Made by a program: the position numbers and the translations under genes. 28,774 nucleotides of DNA from Basidiobolus heterosporus B8920. Lineage: Eukaryota > Basidiobolomycota > Basidiobolomycetes > Basidiobolales > Basidiobolaceae. The first letter of the stretch is position 1; each line of letters opens with the position of its first letter. Below the pieces are notes generated by a model. It ran no database searches. It was not told where the DNA came from and worked only from the letters and a program-made list of their open reading frames with translations. The DNA is taken from assembly GCA_000697455.1 (NCBI GenBank), contig JNET01034496.1, positions 1 to 28,774 on the forward strand. The letters run 5' to 3'. Shown in pieces: positions 12,354 to 23,139 of this stretch.

Positions 12354-12588
12354 CTGCCTTAGGGTTGTAAATGGATTGAACGCTGTGCTTCTAGCCTCTA
12401 GAAAAGTTACCAAAGCTCTTTATTAAGGTAAAATTATTTGATCTCACTTTAACTGCAACAGTGGGGTGGACCATATTTGGCATCCCTTGCGGAATACAAT
12501 ATTAAAATAGTATACTGAATTGAGGTCACGTGACAAGGGTGTCATACACTTTATTGTATATGAAAATGATCTACAATTGAAATACAAT

Positions 12589-13902
12589 CTAAATGGTGGT
12601 TATTCTGCAGGCCTCTAAGATGGCACAACGAAGCTCAACTATGCCTAGTTTTTTACCAGCGCTAACGGGCAACACTTGGGGATAACAGCTGACAGTGTTT
12701 TGGGAGAGTTCAACTTCAATGTCTGAGCGTATTTGGGCCAGCGCGGATTTAGAGAGCTTGTCGATCTTTGTGAGTACAACCTAGGTTTTACCACTGGTCA
12801 GCTCATGGAGAATGAATGAATAAATATATTTATATCAACACTTGCCTGATAAGAAACACCCATGCCATCTAGAAGTGACATTAAATCCTGGTCTTTATCC
12901 TTAAAGCCGTGAGTTGCTTCTATTAAAACAAAAATGCGTCGAAGTCTGTTGGATGAAGGTCAGTTATTGTGGTCTAACATAGAGAAGTGATGAATACTTT
13001 ACTTGGTGCTTTCCCTGAAATAGTCCATGCTCATAGTACCCCACTCATCCCAACTACGAAACCCATAGCCCGGCATGTCAACTAACATCAATTTATCTGC
13101 CATGGAGAACGCATTCAACAGTTTCGTATGACCCTAAGATCAACCTATTAGTAAGGTGTATACAAGAATTGGACCGTGCAGTATTAGCGCTTACAGGACT
13201 CTTCGAAGTCTTTACTAAACGATTCCGATTAGCAAGGGCATTGATAACGGATGATTTCTACGAATAAAAGCTTAGATATTCCATCAAGTTCGACAAGAGA
13301 GTATCGACCGGAAAAGAACTGTACCCCAACGTTACTTCTACCCACAAAAGCTACCTGGTTTATCAGCGTTAAAAAACAGCAAGCATATTGCTAGATAAAT
13401 AAAAAAATTATATGAATATTCACACCTCAGGGAGAGTCTTCAGCTTGAAATCAGTGTGTTTAGGTGCGGATTGTACAAAATAAGAGTTCTTAGTAAATAC
13501 AAGGTTGGATAGGTCAACCAACTTTTTCCCTGGCTTGGCCTCCGTAAATTCCACTCTGAGAGATTCAGCAGAAGGTTTTGGCTTTTTACCAACGGGGACA
13601 TTGTTGTTTACAGACTTCTGAGTCGAGTTTTCTGATGTCAAGTTGACACTTTTTTTCCCAGAGCCTACTAGGGGTCTGGAGTTTTGAGGGGGAAAATGTT
13701 TCTGAATAGGTGGTGCCGTTCGACTTTGCGACTTGACTGGTTTTAAATCTGGCTTGATATTATATCGAATGGTTTTCCGGTTGGCAGAATTAAGGGCGTA
13801 TTTGATTCCACCAGAATGAAAGGACCTTTTCTCAAGTTGATACAGAAAGCTTGAAGTCAAATTTTCCCGAAAGGAGACTACACCTGGTCGATTGAACCAC
13901 AT
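12589..13902 (-). CDS. mitochondrial EngB/YihA-type GTPase
   Basis: This belongs to the TrmE-Era-EngA-EngB-type GTPases and is probably a ribosome assembly factor of mitochondria. Six exons are inferred: 13902-13426, 13354-13325, 13257-13195, 13133-13003, 12945-12846 and 12780-12589, giving 330 residues. The first 155 residues are basic, Ser/Pro-rich and probably a long transit and linker region. The GTPase domain starts near 158: G1 GRSNVGKS at 164-171, G3 DMPGYG, G4 TKID in LTKIDKL as usual in EngB, and G5-like SAGKK. Exon 2 is only 30 nt (VAFVGRSNVG), and the following intron cuts the P-loop between Gly169 and Lys170. The intron after exon 5 uses a GC donor (CAG|GCAAGT). The gene is divergent from the F-box gene, 255 bases away. 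Domain identity is firm. Confidence 0.92.
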
Positions 13903-14157
13903 TATCGATATAAGAGAGACAAGATAAATAATGACTGATCGGAAAACCTTTTAGCTAAAACCCAATTTGAGATGAGTTAAATATGACTAAATATATGACT
14001 ATCCAAACGATTATCCCATGCATTTAATTCTTGAGTAACGAGATCGATTATGGTTCCTAGATGTGACTGTAATATATTTGCACAGTCATCGTTAGATTTT
14101 TGTCGGGTATTGAAATTCCAATCATTCCAACAGTTCTCTTGAATCTTGTATCACCAA
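13903..14157. promoter_or_regulatory. bidirectional promoter, EngB (-) / F-box (+)
   Basis: The 255 bases separate two divergent start codons. An exact HomolD box in its inverted form (TGTGACTG) lies at 14062-14069, about 90 bases before the F-box ATG; in fission yeast HomolD acts as a core promoter element of ribosomal protein genes. An 8-base match is weak evidence on its own, and no clear TATA box competes with it. Confidence 0.4.
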
Positions 14158-15624
14158 ATGTTCACTTTGCTTCCTCAACCAACTTCCGATACCCAAAGAT
14201 CTATGCTTCCTCTTGACTGCCTCGACTCCATTTTTAAGTGGCTTCAACCGGACTGTGCAAGCTTATCAGCCTGCTGTCGAACCAACAAAAGGTGGTGTGA
14301 GCGTGGCTTGAGGATATTGTATTCCAGACCTTTTGACTTTCTACATTCACTCAACGCACCCAACTCCCCTGAAGAGCTCTACATAGAGCAACAGAGTACT
14401 GTAGACATATCTACCAGATTGCAGTCTTTCCTTTCAACCCTGATACGTGATGACTCTCGCAGACAGCACAAAGGAAAGGTTGGGTATATCGATTACTTAG
14501 GCCAACTAGACTTCCTTCTTATCAATTCTATATTGGGCGAGTCTTTTTCAGTCTTGGAAAGCTACAGTCAAGACGAAATTCAATGCACACTCAATATGTT
14601 AAAATACTGGCGAAACCTCGAATCCTTATCTTGCAACGAAAATGTATTCTACAAGCAACTATTAACATTGGATCCAAGAGTTCAATATGGTAGACTGCAC
14701 CATTTGGATATACATTTCGATAAGAATCAAGGTCCCGCATTATCCTCCCAAAACCTTCATCACATTGCTCAGTGTTGTCGCAATCTACGAGTACTTCGCA
14801 TACGAGCGAGAAATTCCTTTACAGACGGTGACCTAGCTATTCTAATTCAACAGCAGCAACCGAATTCTCTTCGAGAACTCACGATCGAACAATCGCAAGA
14901 GATCTCGTTTGAAAAATCACTGAGTGCTCTCTATACGCAACATAAAAACTCCTTTGTCAAGACCAGATTTCTGTGGTGCAATCAGCTCAGTACCCTGAAT
15001 GAGTTAGGGGCATTTCCTCGGTTAGAGAGTCTTGAGATCTCGAATTGCCATCGTTTCACGAACGTGGGGCTTTCTTCGCCAAATGGAAGTTTTAAGTCTC
15101 TTAAACATCTGGTTTTACGCGAAACCGCTATCAGCAGTTCTAAAGTGGCCTGCATATGCAAGAACTCAGGAGCGGCTTTGCAAACATTAAATGTTTCTGT
15201 TGATAGACAACTTCGAACCGACCTTGTCAAAGCTTTAGTAAATCATTGTCCAGGGTTAAAGAACTTGGCGTTCAGTTGTCTCCCTTTCGCACTTTCAGAT
15301 CTGGAATTGTTATCAAGTGGATGCGTGCACCTACAAAAACTCAAGCTTGGCCACCCTCAAGAAAACGACCTACGTCTAATTGAAACAGCTCTCTGTAATG
15401 CAATCGGGGCATGGAGTGAATTGGAGTATCTCGATGTGGGACATACTCCAATAACCCCGCTCGTCATCGGCCGGCTTAGCACTAGACAATCCTTGCGACA
15501 ATTGAGAATCGACTTTGCATTTCAATCCAATGTCTTTTGGACTCAGGTTGCCATGGCTTTAGGCGAACGGTTTATATGGAATGTTCATCGCAACGATCTT
15601 GATGTTGTCGTATACCAATTGTAG
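14158..15624 (+). CDS. F-box and leucine-rich-repeat protein
   Basis: A single exon of 488 residues. The start is the ATG at 14158; the frame extends a few codons upstream without another ATG. An F-box is visible at about 17-60 (LPLDCLDSIFKWL, then CRTNKRWCERGLRILYSRP). From about 180 onward come irregular LRR units such as LHHLDIHF, NLRVLRIRARNSFTDGDLAIL, LESLEISNCHRFTNVGL, LKHLVLRETAIS, LKNLAFSCLP, LQKLKLGH and LEYLDVGHTPIT. Such proteins act as substrate adaptors of SCF (Skp1-cullin-F-box) ubiquitin ligases, with the F-box binding Skp1 and the LRR binding the target; this role is inferred from the architecture. The early-diverging fungi carry many such genes. It converges with the PIK1 gene. 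Confidence 0.85.
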   Translation: MFTLLPQPTSDTQRSMLPLDCLDSIFKWLQPDCASLSACCRTNKRWCERGLRILYSRPFDFLHSLNAPNSPEELYIEQQSTVDISTRLQSFLSTLIRDDSRRQHKGKVGYIDYLGQLDFLLINSILGESFSVLESYSQDEIQCTLNMLKYWRNLESLSCNENVFYKQLLTLDPRVQYGRLHHLDIHFDKNQGPALSSQNLHHIAQCCRNLRVLRIRARNSFTDGDLAILIQQQQPNSLRELTIEQSQEISFEKSLSALYTQHKNSFVKTRFLWCNQLSTLNELGAFPRLESLEISNCHRFTNVGLSSPNGSFKSLKHLVLRETAISSSKVACICKNSGAALQTLNVSVDRQLRTDLVKALVNHCPGLKNLAFSCLPFALSDLELLSSGCVHLQKLKLGHPQENDLRLIETALCNAIGAWSELEYLDVGHTPITPLVIGRLSTRQSLRQLRIDFAFQSNVFWTQVAMALGERFIWNVHRNDLDVVVYQL

Positions 15625-15757
15625 ACGGTTAATCTCCTCTGAAATCATCATTTATCATAATATTATGGTTGGTTTGAATCAGAAAATTAATTAAAGACAT
15701 TTTATAAATATGGTAAAAATCAGTTGGGTAACATGAAGGAGATGGGAAAAGGGAGCA

Positions 15758-15778
15758 GGGGAGGGGGAGGGGGAAGGG
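15758..15778 (+). other. potential G-quadruplex in the convergent 3' region
   Basis: Four G-runs in tandem (GGGG-A-GGGGG-A-GGGGG-AA-GGG) fit the G3+ N1-7 quadruplex rule with very short loops, inside a purine-only tract at about 15736-15797. It lies in the 269-base gap between the 3' ends of the F-box and PIK1 genes. On the minus strand the same tract is C/T-rich. Confidence 0.6.
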
Positions 15779-15893
15779 ACAAGGAGAAAAGAGGAAGGTA
15801 CTGTACATAACGTGCAGAGCGATGATGATCTTATGATTTTCTTTACTCTGTTTTGAGTTCGGTATATTTGAAGAAACCATCTTATTAACGAGC

Positions 15894-18800
15894 CTATAAG
15901 ATCCCGTTAGAATAGTACTGGAAAGTGTCATAAAGACGGGTGAACACGTTGCAGCAACTGCTGATAATTAATTTTTCCAAGTATTCATCCACTTGAGCCT
16001 CAGTTAAAGAGAGCTGGAAACGATCACGTAGAGCAGCTACAGTAGACTCGCCAGTATTCGAGAAGCACGGAAGGCTCGAGTCTGGTTGGGGTGTTAGAGA
16101 TTACATATTATATACCTGAGATAGTATCAACCGTTACCTTTTTGCATGATCTCCACCAATAATATAATGTTATCGGCGAATTTACGGAGGGAAAGGAAAC
16201 CTTGCTTAAACAAGGCTTTGAATTCGGCAAATTTCTCGCTCTCAACACCTCCCAAAACATCCAAGTACTCTTGGGTTAACTTGAATGGAGCCATTTCAAA
16301 TCCGACAGAGCCGGGTGAATTAGACAGCATAAATCCAAAATCAATATCTAAATTCGATGTCAGTAGGATACGAGAAGCATTGAGCCTGGTACAAAAAATA
16401 CTAACGGATAAGATGGCCATCTGTTGCGAGAAGAACATTGCCGTTGTGCCTAGATTTCGGAGGCCGTTAGATTCGATCAGGATATAACGTAGTTAAATGA
16501 TTGGGTAGATGTCTACCTGTCCTTAAGGTGCAACACGTAGCAGACCAATGAATACCCAACCAGACTACGCATGAAATTATCTTGAGCACGTAGGAATTCT
16601 GGCGAGTCGGGTGTTCCAAATTTCTGGGGATAAGGGAAGCAGAATTATTGACGAGTCACTAATAAATGTGTATCGAATTCTCCAATACCTGAACGAAGTA
16701 GTCATACAAAGTGAACACGACTCCCTGCTGGTTCAGTCGCTTGGTGTAGCCTTCCTTTTTAAGAGAGTGTAACGAGATTGTGTTCCGGATAGTTTCGATA
16801 AATCCGGATGAGTCGGAGGTGACTAAGATACGGTAACTGTTTAAGGATAAGACTGGATTAGTATTTTTCAGTCAACATTACATATGCGTGAATCTGTCTC
16901 ACTATTTGACCCAGATATCAATATCTGCTTCCTTCCAGATTTTCTGCATCACAAGAATCAACTGGAGGGCAAGTTGCTCTTGTCTTAGATCACCACCAGT
17001 CTTGACGATGACGGGGAAGAGTTGCCAGTTGGGATGGCTACCGTATGGCGACGATGCGCGAATCCGTTCTTTTTTGGCATTCCAGTCTTCTTGTAATACA
17101 GCAGCTGGTTGTATAGAAAAAGATTAGACAATACTCGAAGATCGAAGATCAAATAAGTTAGAGTTACCGCTGGGGTCATCTTTGTGTTTGACGCTCTCTA
17201 AAATATCTCCGTCATCTTCTAAAGTTTCACCTCCTCCTCCTTCACCTCCATCGCCTCCAACTCCGCTACTGATGCCTTCGAGTTTCATTTTTGCAATTCT
17301 AGCCTCCTCTAAGGCCATCATTTTGTTGATGATCTTTTCCCGTATTAGATCGGTGGCTGTTTGATCTCTGCTTGAACTGGAGGTATCTGCAGCTTTTGCA
17401 TTAGACAATATACGGCTTGTTTCTCTCTTTTGTCGCTCCGTAAGTTGGGCAAGCATGACAGCAGCTGTACGCATGTGCTCAGCAAACCCATCGTCGGCAT
17501 TGGCACTACGGCGTGTGATGACTTTTTCGAAATACTCTTTGTTGGTCTTACAAGTATCAGGGCTAGGATGTGACGTCATCTTCTCAAACTCCGTGATATC
17601 TAAAGACTTGGCGCGTAGAATTGAAGTAGGGTTAAGTTCACTCCCTATCAATGGATTAGTTAACACGAGAAACCCAGCTAACGAAGCAGCTCACTAGAAG
17701 CATACCTGACTGAGCTAGCTCGCGGGAGGAGTCGGAGGAGTCTGAATCAGAGTCCGAATCGTTAGCCTCAGTCCGAGCGGGAGTCTCAGGCTTGTATTTG
17801 AGCAATATAGACTCGTCAAAGTCAGCATCCGTTTCAATGACCTCAACCATGATCAGATATGGAGCCTGAATATTGAAGCATCTTAGTGAATGTATCTATA
17901 GACACGAACACCAAGTTATTTACCTTCTCAGCTGAGTTCAGTACGACAGCGTCTGTCGGGGGAATACGCACAATTTTGTGATGGTATGGATTATCCGCAG
18001 TTGCCGGACACCACAAAGGTATGCACACATCAGCTGGCAGATTGTGGTTGAGCAGCGAAAGTTCGGCATGCAAAGAGCTAAGTATGAAAAGTTAAGGAGA
18101 ACTTCTACAGGCTGATACTCATAGTTGTAAGGGAGCATAAGGTAAATAAAGGATATTTCTTGCTTTTTTAGGCAGCATGCACAACCGATTCGATATATCG
18201 ACCAACGCTATGACAAACGACATTTCTGAATGGAAATAATGGCCGTCTATGAGTTGTTTGCGCCGTGAAGGCTCTGAACCAAGGAACAAATCGTATTCAA
18301 AGTCCGAATCAGCTTCTGGAACCGGTGAGGTAGCTTCAGAATATGACTCGGTCTCCCTTCTATCAAACGATCTCGAAGAAGAAAGGTTCAGCGTAGATAT
18401 ACGCTCGAAACTACGTCTACCAGCCGTGCTTTTTATGTAGTGGCCAAATGAAAAAGCCCTACCCTTGTGTAAGTCTTCTAACGTAGGAGAGGATGTGGGG
18501 ATACGAGAAGTGGTTGCAGGCAAACTAAGAGAAGGTGTACTTTGGTTTGGATTGTCAGTAGGTTCTGAATTAGCTTCCTTCTCCTGGGTCTCCAAGTTAT
18601 TCGTGGATGTCTTTTCATTCTCCTCTACCTGCTTAACAGGCGGATAAAAAGGCGCTCGTCTGCCTTGTTCGATAGCCATCTGTCCAGCACCTAAAGCAAA
18701 GGCCGGACTCACTATTCCCGCGAGAAGGGCACTCATCCCAACAAGTGCAGGGAAGGGATTCTCTCTTACTTTTGCCTTTCTTTTTGGTATCTCATTGTTG

Positions 18801-19309
18801 TCATCACAACCTTCAGTAAAGATTATGTTTTGAACTTGGCTGTGCATGCGCTTACATAATCTGTAAGAAGGAGAATGCGGAGTTGAAGAAAGATCAGACA
18901 TGTATGCCTGAAGATACCAAAAAGTCTAGAGAATATTAAGGTAAGAATGCAGTGACAAGTGTCTAGGTTATATGATGTATAAAGTACCAGGATTGCTAAA
19001 TGGGAAGAGATTTTGCACCGATCGAGCAAAAAGTTCTCTAGAGAAGCCGATTGTTCAGGGCGAGATATCAATAAATGGCTGTGGAAAAGAAGTAAGAGAG
19101 AAGTTCAAAATACATCAAAGGCGCATTAGCATATACCATATTTGCGGCAAGAAAAATTCGATTTCTGACAGAGGGAATTTCTTCAATTCGTTGCATAAGT
19201 AATGTTGAATACCAACAGAATCGGGGTATTTAAAGATGTAGGAGATTGCCAACCAAGATGTAAAGAATTCAGAGTTAAAAAGACGTAAAAGTAAAGAATT
19301 GGAAGTCAT
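15894..19309 (-). CDS. PIK1: phosphatidylinositol 4-kinase, Pik1/PI4K-beta type
   Basis: The enzyme makes PI4P at the Golgi for secretory traffic. Twelve exons are inferred: 19309-19137, 19078-18988, 18925-18157, 18081-17924, 17865-17706, 17644-17168, 17104-16903, 16836-16689, 16623-16517, 16449-16406, 16347-16138 and 16081-15894, giving 908 residues. The N-terminal lipid-kinase-unique region reads SLLLRLFNSEFF, GIQHYLCNELKKFP, EIEFFLPQICHLL. A fungal segment RENPFPALVG...AIEQGRR follows, then HAELSLLNHNLPADV and NSAEKAPYLIMVEV. The kinase has VIVKTGGDLRQE (Lys644), catalytic DRHNGN at 761-766 and HIDFG at 777-781, and ends LYDTFQYYSNGIL. A Ser/Asp run (exon 5) and a Gly/Glu-rich run (exon 6) look disordered. 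The intron between exons 3 and 4 is an apparent U12 AT-AC intron; the others are GT-AG. Identification is firm. Confidence 0.95.
18082..18156 (-). other. U12-type AT-AC intron in PIK1
   Basis: On the minus strand the intron starts ATATCCTTT (18156-18148), the full U12 AT-AC donor consensus. It contains TCCTTAAC (18098-18091), the U12 branch-site consensus, and ends CATAC at 18082, about 10 bases after the branch. The join is phase 1, gives ATT AGC TCT TTG CAT, and yields KKAR-ISSLHAELSLLN. Any GT donor further on is preceded by an in-frame TGA. Length is 75 nt. Confidence 0.88.
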
Positions 19310-19955
19310 GACTGTTTCAGTTGATCTCTAAGCAAACTAGACTTTTCATTTAAATTCACGAAAAGTAAGATGTGTCAAAACCACGGTTGTAGAGGTTTTT
19401 GCCTTAGGAGTTATCAACTGAGTTCCTATTTGACGTATATAAAACAAAAACCGCCGCGTAGGTCAAGTTTCTATTGTTTAGTAAATTGATCTCACATGAT
19501 TCAGACAGTTGATGCAAAATCCTAGATTATGCAACCTCATGATATAAGTATTGGCCCCCGTTATTGTTACAATTGTGGTTAGATTTACTGAAGTAAAGGT
19601 TAATTTTGAATGTAAATTTTGTTTTCATCAATCCATGCTCTTTTTGCTTAAATAAGTGACCAAGTCCAAAGTCAGATAGTCAAATTTTATTCAAAAGTTC
19701 GACTCAAAATCAAATAAAAAGTTGTTCATACGAGTTAGCAAAATTAGAAAATAGGATTATTGCATAATATACTCTTAACTTGTTGACCAAGTAAAGAAAG
19801 GTAAAGCGCACAGGATCTATTTTGGTATAAGTATTGGTTCATTGTTAATACAGGTTCAAAACTTTAGCTCGTCATCGCTAGTTTGTATCGTGTGAGAAAA
19901 AGATCCGGTGCTTGCTGTCGTGCTCAATTATCTAGTGTTTACCTCGCTTTAGATA
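19310..19955. promoter_or_regulatory. divergent promoter region, PIK1 (-) / CDK (+)
   Basis: A 646-base, AT-rich, gene-free gap between two divergent starts. I see no clear TATA box or conserved element. Confidence 0.5.
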
Positions 19956-22900
19956 ATGAACAATTCTCGTCAACAGTATACTGAATCGCCCTCGAATTCT
20001 TCACATAAACTATCAAAAAGTTTTTCACCTGGTATTTCTATCTCACAGAATTTCTCCTCAAGTTCAACATTCAGTAGCTCCTTTCTACATTCGGAGACCA
20101 GCACGAGCGCGTCTGGCGTTGAAGGAAAAGACAACTTAGGATCCCCCATTTCTACTCAGACTATATCTACCTCTATTTCAGTTGAAGAGCATGCCTTACA
20201 ATTCTCTCAAAGATCAAGAAACATGAGCACCGACGATCCTGAAAATTCTCAACTTACTCACCCTTTGTCAAATGATAATCGTGAAGTGAGTAACTTACAG
20301 GCCTCCACTTCTGCCGAAAGAACCGCAATATCAACGCAAACCATTTCTTCAGTTGCTAGAGAAATGCCGACCTCAACTGTCAAGTGTAATATACACGAAA
20401 AAGAAAAAGTGCGATTCTCTATTGTAAAGAAAACAGCAGGGAAAACAGCAAACGTATTTAAGAGCACTCTTTTTCAAAGCACACCTGATAATGAGGACGA
20501 AATCTCTCAAAAACAAAACAACAATCATGCCGCAGAAGAGGAAACGGGTGAGGATATAAGCAAGAAAGAAAAAAATCTTTCTCAAGCTAAGGATACTTCG
20601 CACATTGGAGGTTCGCATAACGAAACTCATAAAAGTGATTATGATAGAAGAAGATCCAGAAGTCGAGACTCCAACAGAGATGATCTCTCACAAAAAAGAC
20701 ACGCCCAGCCTTATCGAAGAGAATCTAAAACTTATACTTACGATTCTACGCGATATAGACGCTATTCTCCTCGAATGCGCTCAAGAAGTCCTCATGGGTA
20801 TGGGTCGCAATGGCATTACAGTCCAAGGGGACGTTCACGTAGTCCAGAATATTATCGAAGAAAAAGATCCAGAAGTCCAAGTCCTTATCGTTACAGTGGT
20901 AAAAGGGTAGTAAGAAGCCGTTCTCGAAGTCCCGCTTCTCGATATCAGCACTATGAACCTCGTCGGCGACGTTCCCACAGTCGATCAAGATCACCAATAC
21001 AAAGATATGACAATTGGGATTGGAGATCAAATGAACACAGAAGGTCTTACAGGACATACGATTCATACCGTAGTGGATACTCTAGAAGCCGATCACGAAG
21101 TCCATACCCTGCCTATGATGCATATCGACGACAATCTCCAAGAAGTCGCTCTAGAAGTAACTCTGGGATGTCCAGATACTACCAGAAGGCGTCTAGCAAT
21201 TGGACAAGAAATTACAGCTCAAGACTCGAAACTTCTTCAGGGGTATATCACAGAGACCACATCGATACATCCAGGAAGTATGAAAAGCGCGATCTAGAGG
21301 AAAGAAAAGGGGAACGGACTCAGAACCATCAAAACGGTGCATCACCACCACCGCCGCCACCAATGCAATCGCCAACACCTGCATCCACACCCGTGCCACC
21401 CCCTCCCCCACCTTTATCCGAGGCCAACAATGTGAAGCCACCGCCACCGCCTCTACCTGAGCTTGATGACCCAAAACCCCCACCACCCCCACCGCCAATG
21501 ACATCGGTAAATTCACCACTATCACCAACTAAGCCTGTGGAGGTGCAATCTACATCATCAGTCGCTCCAAGTTCACCAGCCAACAAAGAACCCCGAGACT
21601 GCAAGGGTCAATTTGAAACTGCGTCACCAACGGATGCCACCCCAAGTACTCCGGCGACAGGTGTCAAGTCACAATCCTTAGATATATACGAGAAGATTGA
21701 CCAAGTTGGAGAAGGAACCTATGGGTAACGAGCAAATGAATTTCTTTATTAGACTATAAACATATTAATAATGTCATCTTCATACATCTAGCAAGGTTTA
21801 CAAGGCAAGAAATAGAGAAACGGGGATTATTGTTGCCCTAAAAAGGATTAGAATGGAAAGTGAGAAAGAAGGGGTAAGTATTACTAAGTTGGTACCATTT
21901 GAATGTTAGAGGTATTCATCGCTACTACAATTGTATTCCATTAGTTCCCGGTCACTGCAATGCGAGAAATCAAATTGCTACAGAGCATGAACCACAAGCA
22001 CATTATCAAAATCCATGAAATCGCAGTTCATAAAGGTAAGAAATCCCCAAGTAGAATTCCTAATCATACGGATACTAAGTCATCATGAACAGGCTCTGTC
22101 TACATGGTATTAGATTACATGGACTACGATTTGACTGGGTTTCTTGCTTATCCTAAGCTTGAATTAAACCATGCCCATATAAAATGCTTGATGAAGCAGA
22201 CATTAGAGGGGATTCATTATCTCCACGCCAAGAATGTCCTTCACAGAGATATTAAAGGTAACTTTAGTGGAATATCAGACGCAAAAAACATTTGCTTAAC
22301 GTTATCCAGGATCGAACATCTTAATGAATAGAAAAGGCGAAATCAAGCTGGCAGATTTTGGACTTGCTCGAATCCATGAACGAAACCGATTAAAAGATTA
22401 TACTAATCGAGTCATCACACTGTGGTATCGCCCGCCAGAACTGCTACTAGGAGCAACCAAATATGGTGCAGAAGTCGATATCTGGAGTGTTGGGTAAGTA
22501 AGAAAGATCAATTACTTCCATGTGTTTACTAACAGCAACCCCAACCCCAACTGCAGCTGCATTATGATGGAGTTGTTTCTACGGAAACCAATATTCCAAG
22601 GAAACGATGAGATATCACAACTGGAGCAAATATATCGTATTATGGGCGCACCCAACAAAACGGATTGGCCTTCAGTAGTGGATCTACCTTGGTTTGGACT
22701 TGTTCGACCCAAAGACAAATCAGGGAAAAGGTTTCGGGATTATTTCAAGAAGTATGCGATTCGTTGATGTACTGTGTACCATTCAAGCCGTTTACCAACT
22801 TACCAACCCCTTTTAGAACTCTGACTCCAGCCGCACTTGATTTAGCCGAACGGTTACTCGCTATGAATCCCTCCAAACGTCCCTCTGCTAAAGAAGCTCT

Positions 22901-23139
22901 GAATCACCCATATTTTACTACTGAAGAGCCAGAAGCATGCTCAATCCAAAAGTAAGACTATGCATGATTAAAACTTCGCCATTCTTCGCCTTCTAACCCT
23001 TTTGTCTAGACTTCCCACTATCGATGGGGACTGGCATGAGTATGAAAGTAAGCAGAGAAAGAAAAAGCAAGCTTTGGAACAGCAGCGCAGTCACCCTCAT
23101 TCATCCACTCGTCCTAACAAAGAAACCCGTCAAGCTTGA
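19956..23139 (+). CDS. CTK1: CDK12/Ctk1-type RNA polymerase II CTD kinase
   Basis: A cyclin-dependent kinase that, by family, pairs with cyclin K/Ctk2 and phosphorylates Ser2 of the RNA polymerase II CTD during elongation. Eight exons are inferred: 19956-21724, 21792-21873, 21945-22035, 22093-22257, 22310-22493, 22557-22751, 22817-22951 and 23010-23139, giving 916 residues. Exon 1 encodes almost the entire non-kinase N-terminus: Ser/Thr-rich to about 200, an RS/RSRSP domain at about 225-410 and polyproline stretches at about 460-515. The kinase holds GEGTYG (585-590), Lys607, PVTAMRE in place of PSTAIRE (619-625), HRDIK (698-702), DFG (718-720) and T-loop Thr734 in [15 protein letters not shown] short basic tail follows. 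RS plus polyproline plus kinase matches the metazoan CDK12/13 layout. All introns are GT-AG. Cdk9-type is the main alternative; the RS domain favours CDK12. Confidence 0.93.

Noticed and set aside
17182-17364. Pro/Ser-rich plus-strand frame
   Set aside because: Antisense to the Gly/Glu-rich exon 6 of PIK1; a shadow frame.
18119-18901. A separate 260-residue minus-strand gene starting MSDLSSTPHSP
   Set aside because: It continues in frame from exon 2 of PIK1 (TFWYLQAYMSDLSS) and carries the kinase's conserved segments; it is PIK1 exon 3 read past its U12 donor.
21329-21604. Gly-rich minus-strand frame opposite the CDK polyproline region
   Set aside because: It is the shadow of the CCN-rich coding strand and has no independent support.
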